Of a stretch of 64,000 nucleotides of DNA, positions 7,890 through 16,605 are shown piece by piece (within the stretch, counting starts at the first letter, position 1; every line of letters begins with the position of its first letter). Made by a program: the position numbers and the translations under genes. Under the pieces are notes generated by a model. That model searched no databases, had not been told where the DNA came from, and saw nothing but the letters and a program-made list of their open reading frames with translations. The stretch is taken from positions 1,159,273-1,223,272 of the forward strand of contig NZ_LNUV01000006.1 in assembly GCF_001512285.1 (NCBI RefSeq), read 5' to 3'. Source of the DNA: Arthrobacter sp. EpRS71. GTDB lineage: Bacteria; Actinomycetota; Actinomycetes; Actinomycetales; Micrococcaceae.

Positions 7890-8696
7890 ATGGCTAACTC
7901 AGCGTCGGGGGAGTCCGTCATTGAGCGTGTTGTGAAAATCATGGACGCGTTCTCCAAAGGCCAGCCGTGGCTTCCGTTGAAAGAACTGGTCCGGATTACC
8001 GGCATGTCCAGCAGTACCGTGCATCGGCTGGCCATGGACTTGGCCTCCAGCGGACTCCTGGAACGTAATGCTTCGGGGGAGTTCGGTGTCGGCATGAAGA
8101 TGTGGGAGCTGGCCTCCCGCAGCAATCCCTTAGAGGAGTTCCGCCGTCGAGGTTTGCCGTTTCTGGAAGGCGTTCATGCGGCCGTCCGCGAGCACGTCTC
8201 GTTGTCCATACCGGACGTCGAGAACAACAGCGTGCTGTACCTGGAGCGTCTGGACCGGCATGGAACGGTGATGAATCTGGCCGAGGTGGCGGGCCGACTG
8301 GACATCCACACCACATCCTCCGGGATGGCCATGATGGCGCACATGCCGGGCTGGGTGCAGGACCGGTTCCTGGCCGGGACGTTGGAGAAAACCACTCCGG
8401 CTACGGAAACGGATCCTGCAAAAGTCAGGGCCAACCTCGCGCTGATCCGGGAGCGCGGCTACGCCCGTTTGGTCGGCGTCCTTGTGGAGGAGAACACCGC
8501 CTACTCCGTTCCCGTTTTCGGTCAGGGCCATGCGGTCATAGGTGCGATTTCCGTCGTCGTGCCTTCCGTTGACGAGGACGCCGGGCTGATTCTTCCGGTG
8601 CTGGTGGCCGCTGGCCGCGGCCTGTCACGGACCATGGGTGCTGAGCGTCGGCCCTACGGATCCCGCCCCTGGTTGTCTCCCACCGCCACTGACTAA
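7890..8696 (+). CDS. IclR family transcriptional regulator
   Basis: A 268-residue regulator: N-terminal helix-turn-helix (MSSSTVHRLAMDLASSGLLER, about residues 30-60), then the IclR effector domain with the HTTSSGMAMMAHM motif. The ATG at 7890 follows GGGAGG by 6 nt, which outweighs the in-frame upstream extension through the tandem repeats. The first plus-strand gene of the island, divergent from the LysR gene, 236 nt before the transporter. IclR proteins often repress or activate aromatic-acid and shikimate-type catabolism, in line with the MHS transporter that follows. Confidence 0.9.
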   Translation: MANSASGESVIERVVKIMDAFSKGQPWLPLKELVRITGMSSSTVHRLAMDLASSGLLERNASGEFGVGMKMWELASRSNPLEEFRRRGLPFLEGVHAAVREHVSLSIPDVENNSVLYLERLDRHGTVMNLAEVAGRLDIHTTSSGMAMMAHMPGWVQDRFLAGTLEKTTPATETDPAKVRANLALIRERGYARLVGVLVEENTAYSVPVFGQGHAVIGAISVVVPSVDEDAGLILPVLVAAGRGLSRTMGAERRPYGSRPWLSPTATD

Positions 8697-8932
8697 GCCC
8701 TGCCTGTCCCGTTCAACGGGAAGTTTCCCCGCGACCTGTGACCTGGGTCCTACAGTCGAACCCAGAGGAACCATCGCCAGTGACCTGGACCACACATCCT
8801 GAATTCGTTATCAACGGTCACAGGATGGACTGCCCAACAAAGCAGCAGCCGGCGATTCGTGACTCATCTAATTCTTTGCCGGGCAAGGCACCATGGCGGT
8901 GCCACTTCCCGCGCACTCAATGAGGAGACAGT

Positions 8933-10294
8933 ATGGGAAACGTGCAGCAGCACTCGCCCTCGGACGTCAACCCGGCAGCGCCGGTTGAGCACGTCAAAAT
9001 GCCCAAGAAGGCGGCACTCGCCTCCTTCCTGGGATCCACCCTGGAGTACTACGACTTCTTCATCTACGGCACCGCCGCCGCCCTGATCTTCCCCAAGATC
9101 TTCTTCCCGGGCGGCGACCCCGTAGTGGCACTCCTTGGAGCGATGGCTACGTTCGGCGTCGGGTATCTGGCCAGGCCGTTGGGTGGCCTGGTGATGAGCC
9201 ACTACGGCGACAAGATCGGCCGCAAACAAGCGCTGATGATCACGCTGGTGATCATGGGCGTCGCCTCCATCGGCATAGGATTCCTGCCCACGTACGGGCA
9301 GATCGGCTACTGGGCAACAGCGTTGTTGCTGGTAGGCCGTCTGGCCCAAGGATTCTCCGCCGGCGCCGAAGCTGCAGGTGCATCCACACTCACCATGGAG
9401 CACTCACCTGAAGGCCGCCGCGCGTTCTTCACCAGCTTCGTGATGACCGGGTATGCCTCGGGAATGGTGCTGTCCACGGTGGTCTTCATTCCTCTGGCCG
9501 CACTGCCCGAAGAGCAGCTCCTCAGCTGGGGTTGGCGTGTTCCGTTCTGGCTTTCGGTAGTGGTCCTCGCAGTGGCTTACTGGATCCGGACCCGTCTGGA
9601 TGAACCGCCCGTGTTCGAAGAAATCGTGGAGCACAACAAACCCAAGGCAATCCCCGCCGTCGCAGTTTTCACAACGCAGTGGCGCGACGTCCTGCGCGTC
9701 GGCGTGGTGATGCTGTTCTCCGTCATGCAGACCACCTTCACCGTGTACGCCCTGGCCTACGCCACCGGACCGGCCGTGGGCATCGACCGCACCCTCATGC
9801 TTACCGTGAACGCTGTAACCATCGGCCTGTCCATGGTGACCATTCCCATCTCCGCCATGATCTCGGACCGCGTTGGCCGCAAGAAGGTCCTGCTGGTGGG
9901 AGCCCTCGGCTGCGCACTGACCACCATTGGCTACTTCTGGGCCATCAGCGGGCAGAACATCCCCCTGATTTTCCTGTTCGGCTTCCTGAACATGACCGTT
10001 TTCTACTCCTGCTGGAACGGTGTGTGGACGGTCTTCTTCCCGGAGATGTTCCCGGCAGCAGTCCGATACTCGGGCATGGCGATCGGCAGCCAGATCGGCT
10101 TGATCCTGGCAGGATTCGCACCCGCCATCGCAACGCTCCTTGCACAGCCCGGACCCAACGGTTGGTGGCCTGTAGCGGGCTTCACCATCCTTTGCCTGGC
10201 AGCCTCGGCCATCGCCATCATGACGGCCCGCGAGACCTACAACGTCCCGCTCGAGGACCTCGGCAAGCCGCGCAGCGCGCAGGTCAACAGATAA
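8933..10294 (+). CDS. MFS transporter, metabolite:H+ symporter (MHS) family
   Basis: A 453-residue, twelve-helix permease. The MHS hallmark GSTLEYYDFFIYGTAAA is at about residues 30-46, and the loop 2-3 motif DKIGRKQALM is present, as in shikimate, dicarboxylate and proline/betaine symporters. GAGGAG lies 6 nt before the ATG. It probably imports the carboxylate that the surrounding enzymes degrade. A strong GC hairpin (10303-10330) follows, so it may form its own transcript under IclR control. The gap 8697-8932 before it shows no gene and presumably holds its promoter. Confidence 0.9.
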   Translation: MGNVQQHSPSDVNPAAPVEHVKMPKKAALASFLGSTLEYYDFFIYGTAAALIFPKIFFPGGDPVVALLGAMATFGVGYLARPLGGLVMSHYGDKIGRKQALMITLVIMGVASIGIGFLPTYGQIGYWATALLLVGRLAQGFSAGAEAAGASTLTMEHSPEGRRAFFTSFVMTGYASGMVLSTVVFIPLAALPEEQLLSWGWRVPFWLSVVVLAVAYWIRTRLDEPPVFEEIVEHNKPKAIPAVAVFTTQWRDVLRVGVVMLFSVMQTTFTVYALAYATGPAVGIDRTLMLTVNAVTIGLSMVTIPISAMISDRVGRKKVLLVGALGCALTTIGYFWAISGQNIPLIFLFGFLNMTVFYSCWNGVWTVFFPEMFPAAVRYSGMAIGSQIGLILAGFAPAIATLLAQPGPNGWWPVAGFTILCLAASAIAIMTARETYNVPLEDLGKPRSAQVNR

Positions 10295-10302
10295 AGCACG
10301 AC

Positions 10303-10330
10303 GCCGGGCGGCGGCTCCCAGCCGCCCGGC
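10303..10330 (+). terminator. GC-rich hairpin after the MHS transporter
   Basis: A perfect 10-bp stem, GCCGGGCGGC at 10303-10312 with its complement at 10321-10330 and an 8-nt loop. It starts 8 nt after the transporter stop codon and has no T-run. It could attenuate read-through into the Gfo/Idh gene or stabilise the transporter message. Confidence 0.55.
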
Positions 10331-10447
10331 ACCCGGCTTCGCCACCAATCAACGCAGCATTCCCAATCCACGCACCGCGCCCTTGACTCCGGCGCCCGCC
10401 ATATCCGCACTCACTCCTACGACTCATGCCCTGAAAGTTGGATACCC

Positions 10448-11587
10448 ATGACTTCGTCAGCAACCGCACCCCGCACCTTCCGCATTGGAATCGCGGGTTG
10501 CGGTGCCATTTCCCGAAACCACCTCGAGGCTTTCCGTGCCCTCAGCAACGTGCAGATCGTGGGTGTCTGCGATGTGGATGCGGACCGGGCAAGGGCCACA
10601 GCTGAGGCCTGGGGCATACCGAATGCGGTAACAAGCGTGGAGGAACTCCTCACCCTGCGCCTGGACATCGTTTCTGTCTGCACGCCACATCCCACGCACG
10701 AGGAAGTGGTGCTGAAAGCTGCGGCGGCAGGGGTGAACGTTCTCTGTGAAAAGCCAATTGCCACCAAACTGGAATCCGCCGAACGCATGGTGGCCGCCTG
10801 CGAGAAGGCCGGGGTTCAGTTGGGGGTACTTTTTCAGCGCCGCTTCTGGACGGCGTCGCAAAAGATCCGCACCGCCATCGACGACGGTACTTTGGGCAAG
10901 GCAATCATGGCCCAGTGCTCAGTGATGCTGCACCGTGCCCCGGAGTACTACAACCGCGATGCGTGGCGTGGCACCTGGGAGAGCGACGGTGGCGGAGTCC
11001 TGATGTCCCAGGCCGTTCACCAGATTGACCTTCTCCAGTGGTACTTGGGGGACGTCGCCGAGGTCTACGGCAAGGTCAACACGTACCGTCACGGCCGTGA
11101 CATAGAGGTAGAGGATTCCGCGACGGCAGTGATCACCTTCACCTCCGGAGCCATGGCCACGCTGCAGGCCTCCACCGCGGTGTCTCCCAACCTCGGTATC
11201 CAGCTCCGCATTACGGGCGAAACCGGGGCTTCGGCCTCCCTCACGGAGTTCCCGGAAGGCAGCGACGGCCGGCTGGACCTGTGGGCGGTAGGCGAGAGAA
11301 TCGTCGTCGAGCCTGTCCACCCCGAAGGCGTGGAGCCCAACGTGGACTTGTCCATCATCAACGGCCAGCTGATCCCGTTCCACAAACTGCAGGTTCAGGA
11401 CTTTGTCCAGGCCCTGGAAAACGGGACGGAACCGGCCATTACCGGCAAGGATGCCCTCAAATCCTTGCGAATACTGCTCGCCGTCTACGAGTCCTCACGC
11501 ACCGGCGAACCCGTGCGCTTCGCCCCCGCTCACCCCGCGCACGCAGCTATTCCCGCGATGCGTAACCGCGGGAAAGTGGCAGGCTAA
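10448..11587 (+). CDS. Gfo/Idh/MocA family oxidoreductase
   Basis: A 379-residue NAD(P)-dependent dehydrogenase. The N-terminal Rossmann motif is GIAGCGAISRNH. The family EKP motif appears as CEKPIATK near residue 100, with its catalytic Lys, and the C-terminal alpha/beta domain follows. The family oxidises a hydroxyl on sugars, inositols or cyclic polyols, often to a 3-keto sugar. The stop is 2 nt before the ATG of the next flavoprotein, so the four genes 10448-16447 form one operon. The combination with a TIM-barrel isomerase recalls keto-sugar elimination pathways, but the accessory DgpB-type partner of C-glycoside cleavage is not present. Confidence 0.88.
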   Translation: MTSSATAPRTFRIGIAGCGAISRNHLEAFRALSNVQIVGVCDVDADRARATAEAWGIPNAVTSVEELLTLRLDIVSVCTPHPTHEEVVLKAAAAGVNVLCEKPIATKLESAERMVAACEKAGVQLGVLFQRRFWTASQKIRTAIDDGTLGKAIMAQCSVMLHRAPEYYNRDAWRGTWESDGGGVLMSQAVHQIDLLQWYLGDVAEVYGKVNTYRHGRDIEVEDSATAVITFTSGAMATLQASTAVSPNLGIQLRITGETGASASLTEFPEGSDGRLDLWAVGERIVVEPVHPEGVEPNVDLSIINGQLIPFHKLQVQDFVQALENGTEPAITGKDALKSLRILLAVYESSRTGEPVRFAPAHPAHAAIPAMRNRGKVAG

Positions 11588-11589
11588 CC

Positions 11590-13797
11590 ATGAACCCCTC
11601 GGCAGCAACTCCACTGACCCTGGGTCGCAACGGACGCACCCCCAAGACCCTCCGCAACCGCCTCGCTTCGGCCCCGATGGAACGCAACTACGGCACCACG
11701 GACGGCTTCATCACCGAGCAATACATCGACTACCTCGTCACCCGCGCCAAGGCCGGCCTCGGCATGGTCACCACGGAGGCCACCTACGTCCGCGCCGACG
11801 GCAAGGGGCGCACCCACCAACTCGGCCTGCACACCGATGACATGATCCCCGGGCTCCGCCGACTCACCGATGCCCTGCACGCAGAAGGTGCGCTCGCCGC
11901 CGTCGAACTCAATCACGGCGGACGTACCGCCCAAGCGGCAGTTTCGGGCTTCAAGAACCTCGCGCCGTCGGCGGTTCCATGCCCGACGGCGGGTGGTGAG
12001 GTTCCGCGGGAACTCACCGCGGCCGAGTGCTACGAACTCGTGGAGGCTTATGGGGCTGCGGCCCGCCGCGCGGTTGCCGCAGGATTCGACGTCATCAACC
12101 TGCACGGTGCCCACGGATACCTGATCCACCAGTTCATGTCGCCCATTTCGAACCACCGCACGGATGAGTTCGCGGCGCCGGAGTTCTTCATGAACCTGGT
12201 CATCGACGCCGTTCGGCAGGCTGTTCCGGACACGATCGTGGGCATGCGTGTCTCGGTAGTGGAAGGTCCGGCAGACGGCATCAGCGCTGAGCAGCAAGTG
12301 GCCATCATCGCCAAAGCCCACCTGGAGAAGCTCGACTTCCTGGACCTTTCCGCGGGCAGCTACGACGCCGGCGAATGGATCGTCCAGTCAGGGGAGTGGA
12401 AGCCCGGGATCCTTGCAGACTACGCCAAGGCCTACCGCCAGTTCGGGCTCCCGCTGGGTATGGCCGGACGGCTCAACAGCCCGGAAATCATCGAGGAAGT
12501 CCTATCCCAGGGCACCTGCGACTTCGTCAGCCTCGCACGCGCCATCCACGCCGATCCCGCGTTCGTGGGCGGGGTGCTGCGCGGCGACCGCTACCGGCCA
12601 TGCATCGCGTGCAACGTGTGCATCGACAACCTTGGCCTCGGTCAGGTCACCTGCACGGTCAACCCGGCGGTTGGTCGGTCACGAGTTCCGGTTCCAACAC
12701 CAGCCGTTCGTCCCGGAGCCAAAGTGCTGGTGGTGGGTGCAGGCCCGGCCGGCCTCACCGCAGCGCGTGAACTCGCCGAAGCCGGAGCCAGTGTGACGCT
12801 GATGGACGACGGCGTCCGGCCCGGCGGGCAGTTCGCGCTCGCCGAGCGCATGACATCGACGCCGGACTTCCACCGTTTTGCAGATTGGTCCAGCGCGGAA
12901 AACGACCGTCTGGGCGTTGAGGTTCGCTTGGGAGTCCACGTGGACACGTCCGACGCCGGCTCGCTGGTCCGCGATTTCGGCGCGCAGGCAGTGGTCATTG
13001 CGACCGGTGGCCGCCGGCCCTCTCCAGGGTTCGTGGGCGGCGACTCTCCGCAGGTCTCCGACATCCGGGATTGGCTTGCCGCCCACCCGGAAGTGCTCGA
13101 CGTGCACCCGGAAAATCTCGACGCCGGCCTGGCCGGTTCCACGGGCAGCGCGCCGGTGGCTGTGGTCAGCGCGCCGGAGGCTGTGACCATTTGGGGTGCG
13201 GATTCCGTTGCCATGAGCGTGGCCGACACCCTTGCTGCCCTTGGTACTGCTGTGCTGATCGTCGGGCCACAGGAAGCCTTGGCTCCGGAGTCCGGCCGCC
13301 GGGCCAAAATCCTCGCAGTACCCCGGCTTGAAGCCAACCCGAAGGTACGGATCTTTCTGTCCAGCACCATCGAGGAGTTTGACAGTGCAGGGGAGCCTGG
13401 CGGCAATAGGGTGCGGATCAGTCATTCCGGTGTGGAGGACGAGTGGATTGACGCGCCGGGGGAGTTGCTGGTTTCCCGTTCGGTGCTGCCGCTGGACGGT
13501 CCGTTGACTGTTGAAGAACGGGAAGCCGAACTCAGCTCGGCCGCGTCCATCCCCATCGCCGTCGCCGGGACCGTTGTGGACAAGACACCGGCCATCGTGT
13601 CCAACGCGGTCAAGAGCGGTTACGACGCAGCCCAACGTATTGCCACGGCGCTGGCACTCACCCCCTCCGACACCTTCTCCGCCGCCGAGAACGCGGGAAC
13701 GGTGCCAGACCGCCGGAGAGTTCCGGCGAATTCGCAGCATTCCAGCGACTTCGCGGACACCGGGCATGACTTCACCTTGAACGGAGCCCGAAAGTGA
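11590..13797 (+). CDS. Old yellow enzyme/2,4-dienoyl-CoA reductase-type flavoprotein (FMN, 4Fe-4S, FAD)
   Basis: A 735-residue multidomain oxidoreductase like FadH and trimethylamine dehydrogenase. Residues 1-340 form the FMN TIM barrel (NHGGR, then LHGAHGYLIHQF). A cysteine cluster, CIACNVC followed about 11 residues later by another Cys, binds 4Fe-4S near residues 338-355. VLVVGAGPAGLTAA at about residue 380 opens the FAD/NAD(P)H domain. It would reduce an activated double bond with electrons passing FAD to iron-sulphur to FMN. It overlaps the isomerase gene by 4 nt. In this island it probably acts on the unsaturated product or substrate of the two KstD-like flavoproteins. Confidence 0.88.
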   Translation: MNPSAATPLTLGRNGRTPKTLRNRLASAPMERNYGTTDGFITEQYIDYLVTRAKAGLGMVTTEATYVRADGKGRTHQLGLHTDDMIPGLRRLTDALHAEGALAAVELNHGGRTAQAAVSGFKNLAPSAVPCPTAGGEVPRELTAAECYELVEAYGAAARRAVAAGFDVINLHGAHGYLIHQFMSPISNHRTDEFAAPEFFMNLVIDAVRQAVPDTIVGMRVSVVEGPADGISAEQQVAIIAKAHLEKLDFLDLSAGSYDAGEWIVQSGEWKPGILADYAKAYRQFGLPLGMAGRLNSPEIIEEVLSQGTCDFVSLARAIHADPAFVGGVLRGDRYRPCIACNVCIDNLGLGQVTCTVNPAVGRSRVPVPTPAVRPGAKVLVVGAGPAGLTAARELAEAGASVTLMDDGVRPGGQFALAERMTSTPDFHRFADWSSAENDRLGVEVRLGVHVDTSDAGSLVRDFGAQAVVIATGGRRPSPGFVGGDSPQVSDIRDWLAAHPEVLDVHPENLDAGLAGSTGSAPVAVVSAPEAVTIWGADSVAMSVADTLAALGTAVLIVGPQEALAPESGRRAKILAVPRLEANPKVRIFLSSTIEEFDSAGEPGGNRVRISHSGVEDEWIDAPGELLVSRSVLPLDGPLTVEEREAELSSAASIPIAVAGTVVDKTPAIVSNAVKSGYDAAQRIATALALTPSDTFSAAENAGTVPDRRRVPANSQHSSDFADTGHDFTLNGARK

Positions 13798-14690
13798 CCA
13801 CACCAACGCGCCGGCTGGGGATTGCCCAGCTCTCCCTCGTCGGAACCGCACCTCCGGATTTGGTGAGCATCGCGGCACAGGCGGGCTTCGACTTCATTGG
13901 AGCACGCGTCCGTCCTGTCACCACCACAGAGCGGCCGTATGACCTCCAGCCTGGCTCGCCAATGCTCAAGGAAACCCTGGAACGGATGGCGGATACAGGG
14001 ATCACGGTTGCAGACATCGAGTTCCTCCTGTTGGACGGCACTGGCCTGCAGAACGGTCAGGATCAGCGCGAAGCCTGGCTGCACATGATGGAGGCGGGTC
14101 AAGCGTTGGGGGCATCAAGCCTGACCGTGGCCTGCGCCGACCCGGAGCTTGGTCGATTCGAAGACCACCTCGCGCAGATGACCCAGGACGGAAAGGCGTA
14201 CGGAATCATGCCGACCTTGGAACCCATTGCCTACCAAACTGTCCGATCCATCCCACAAGCAGTGAGTTTGGCCCAGCGGGCGGGCTGCAGGATTGTTGTT
14301 GACGCCCTCCACGTCAACCGCTTCGGCGGGACTGCCGCTGAACTCGAAGCGGCAGCGGACCTGGTTCCCTTGATCCAACTCTGCGACGGTCCTGCCGCCG
14401 CGCCGGCAAGCAGGGAAGCCCTGATCCTCGAGTCACGCTCGGAGCGAGGTGTCTCCGGGGAAGGCGAATTCGACCTCCACAGCATTCTGGCGGCACTCCC
14501 GGCAGCGACCCCGGTGAGCATCGAAACGCCATCCGACCACAGGGTGGCCGGAATGGGTGAGCTCGCGTGGGCCAAACACCTCAAAGCGGCTGCCGATTCT
14601 GTCGTCAGCGCCGCAGCAGCCGAAGACACCGCAGCAGCTGAAGACACCTCAGGATCTAAACACACAGCACTCTCAGGGAGCAGCAAATGA
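13794..14690 (+). CDS. Sugar phosphate isomerase/epimerase-like TIM-barrel protein
   Basis: A 298-residue member of the xylose isomerase-like/AP endonuclease 2 superfamily. Metal-ligand-type residues occur in IEFLL, LEPIAY, VDALHVNRFGG, QLCDGP and SIETPSDH. The family includes epimerases, dehydratases such as 3-dehydroshikimate dehydratase, and C-glycoside-cleaving subunits. The last 35 residues are an Ala/Ser/Glu/Asp-rich tail with a repeated AAAEDT, unlike the fold and probably disordered. It overlaps both neighbours by 4 nt, so production is tightly coupled to them. Confidence 0.82.
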   Translation: MTTPTRRLGIAQLSLVGTAPPDLVSIAAQAGFDFIGARVRPVTTTERPYDLQPGSPMLKETLERMADTGITVADIEFLLLDGTGLQNGQDQREAWLHMMEAGQALGASSLTVACADPELGRFEDHLAQMTQDGKAYGIMPTLEPIAYQTVRSIPQAVSLAQRAGCRIVVDALHVNRFGGTAAELEAAADLVPLIQLCDGPAAAPASREALILESRSERGVSGEGEFDLHSILAALPAATPVSIETPSDHRVAGMGELAWAKHLKAAADSVVSAAAAEDTAAAEDTSGSKHTALSGSSK

Positions 14691-16447
14691 ACGGCAACAC
14701 CCTCCACACCGTGGACTGCGACGTCCTGGTTATCGGCTCAGGTGCAGGTGGGATGTCCGCGGCTGTCACGGCTGCATTCCACGGGATGAAAGTCATCGTG
14801 GTGGAGAAGTCAGAGGTTTGTGGCGGCGCGACCTCTTGGTCCGGAGGCTGGGCTTGGGCGCCGGGCAACCCGTTGGCGAAGGCCGAAGGGGTTAACGAGG
14901 ACAAGGAAACCTTCCGCACATACCTCCGGGAGGTTCTTGGGGACGACTACCAGGCTGAGAGGGTGGATGCCTTCCTTGAAGCGGCCCCGCATATGGTGGG
15001 CTTCTTCCAGAACAAGACCTCCCTCAAGTTCGTTCCCGGCAGCAAGATCAACGATATTTATGGCACGCTCCCCGGAGCAGGCACCGGCAATCGTTCGGTC
15101 GGGCCCAAGCCGCTGAACGCCCGCACCATCAAGCCTGGCCTCAGGGCAAAGATGCGACACCAGCTGTACGAGACCTCATTCCTGGGCATGGGCATTATGG
15201 CCGGCCCGGACCTCAGCAAGTTCCTGTCAGCATCGCAAGGCAACCCCAAAGGCTTGTTTCACGCGGGATGGCGCTTCGGATTCCACCTCCTGGACCTGCT
15301 GACGCACCGCCGCACCATGCAACTGGTCAACGGCACGGCGCTGACGGCCAGGCTCATGAAATCCGCGGACGACCTCGGAGTGGACATCCGTGTCTCCACC
15401 CCGGCCACAGCTCTGCTCAAGGACGAAAACGGGAAGGTGAGTGGCGCCGTCGTGCGTTCGCCTGAAGGCGAGGTGCAGATCAACGCGAGCCGCGGCGTCG
15501 TGCTGGCAACCGGCGGCTTCCCCAACGATGTGCAGCGGCGCAAGGAACTGTTCCCCAAGACGCCCACCGGCCGGGAGCACTGGACGCTGTCCCCGGCCGA
15601 AACCACGGGTGACGGCATCAACCTGGCGCAGGCCGTGGGTGCATATTTTACCACCGCAGTGAAGTCGCCGGCCGCCTGGTGCCCGGTGTCTTTGGTGCCG
15701 TACCGCAACGGCAGGACCGGGGTTTTTCCGCACATCATGGACCGCGCGAAGCCGGGCAGCATCGGCGTCCGCGCGGATGGGAAGAGGTTCGTCAACGAGG
15801 CCAACGGCTACTACGACTATGTTGAGGCGCTCGTGGCAGCCACACCCGAGGGTGAAACCGTGGAGTCGTGGCAGATTGCGGACAGCCGCTTTGTCCGCAA
15901 GTTCCCGTTGGGAATGGCCAAGCCGCTGCCCGTGCCGCTCTTTCCGTACCTGCGCTCCGGCTACCTCATCAAGGGGCGGACGCTGGAGGAACTGGCGATG
16001 AAATGCGGGATCGACCCCACGGAGTTGCGGCGGACCGTGGCGCGGTTCAACGCCAATGCACGGGCCGGGGAGGACCCCGATTTCGGCCGCGGCGAAACCG
16101 CGTTCAACCGCTACGGCGGCGACGCCACCCACGGACCCAATCCGTCGCTGGGGCCCATCGAGAAGGGGCCGTTCTATGCGGTGCGAGTGGTTCCGGGGAG
16201 CTTCGGGACCTTTGCGGGCGTGCAAACCGACGGACGTGGGCGGGCGCTCAACAACGACGGTCATCCTGTGGACGGTCTCTATGTTGCCGGCAACGATCAA
16301 GCCAACGTCATGGGCGGGCACTACCCGGCCGGCGGCATCAACCTGGGACCCGCTTTGACCTTCGGGTATATCGCTGGACGGGACCTCGCCGGCGTCGCTG
16401 TGTATGAGGACGACGGCACACCTGCGGATGTGGAACTCGCCCTCTAG
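14687..16447 (+). CDS. FAD-dependent oxidoreductase (3-ketosteroid dehydrogenase/fumarate reductase family)
   Basis: A 586-residue flavoprotein. VIGSGAGGMSAAVTA near residue 15 is the FAD-binding fold, GGATSWSGGWAWAPGNP is the family loop, and the C-terminal YVAGNDQANVMGGHYPAGG motif contacts FAD. It shares organisation with the 541-residue enzyme at 3718-5343 but is clearly a different subgroup. Last gene of the four-gene overlapping operon. Presumably it desaturates or reduces a ring ketone or enoate intermediate; a direct electron acceptor is not encoded nearby. Six bases after its stop a palindromic element starts. Confidence 0.85.
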   Translation: MNGNTLHTVDCDVLVIGSGAGGMSAAVTAAFHGMKVIVVEKSEVCGGATSWSGGWAWAPGNPLAKAEGVNEDKETFRTYLREVLGDDYQAERVDAFLEAAPHMVGFFQNKTSLKFVPGSKINDIYGTLPGAGTGNRSVGPKPLNARTIKPGLRAKMRHQLYETSFLGMGIMAGPDLSKFLSASQGNPKGLFHAGWRFGFHLLDLLTHRRTMQLVNGTALTARLMKSADDLGVDIRVSTPATALLKDENGKVSGAVVRSPEGEVQINASRGVVLATGGFPNDVQRRKELFPKTPTGREHWTLSPAETTGDGINLAQAVGAYFTTAVKSPAAWCPVSLVPYRNGRTGVFPHIMDRAKPGSIGVRADGKRFVNEANGYYDYVEALVAATPEGETVESWQIADSRFVRKFPLGMAKPLPVPLFPYLRSGYLIKGRTLEELAMKCGIDPTELRRTVARFNANARAGEDPDFGRGETAFNRYGGDATHGPNPSLGPIEKGPFYAVRVVPGSFGTFAGVQTDGRGRALNNDGHPVDGLYVAGNDQANVMGGHYPAGGINLGPALTFGYIAGRDLAGVAVYEDDGTPADVELAL

Positions 16448-16452
16448 AGACC

Positions 16453-16587
16453 GTTGTGGGGCCCGCTTTGCGCGCTTCGATGAGGGAATGCCACGCAGAG
16501 CGGGCCCCGCAACGCAGGGTGGGTTCGTTGTGGGGCCTGCTTTGCGCGCTTCGATGCGGGAATGCCGCGCAGAGCGGGCCCCGCAAC
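16453..16587. repeat. Two copies of the 61-nt palindromic element (family A)
   Basis: Units at 16453-16513 and 16527-16587. The arms are nearly complementary over 20 nt: GTTGTGGGGCCCGCTTTGCG on the left, and a right arm ending CGGGCCCCGCAAC. They occupy the whole gap between the convergent flavoprotein and penicillin-binding protein genes, starting 6 nt after one stop codon and ending 19 nt before the other. Confidence 0.88.
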
Positions 16588-16605
16588 GCAGGGTACAACG
16601 CAGGG

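Noticed and set aside
12679..13878. Long minus-strand open frame opposite the OYE-type gene
   Set aside because: It is the mirror of a well-supported flavoprotein gene in high-GC DNA; no ribosome binding site and no recognisable domain.
10448..14690. C-glycoside deglycosylation (DgpA/DgpB/DgpC) operon
   Set aside because: A Gfo/Idh protein and a TIM-barrel isomerase-like protein are present, but the small DgpB-type subunit is missing and the two are separated by a large flavoprotein, so the assignment is not supported.
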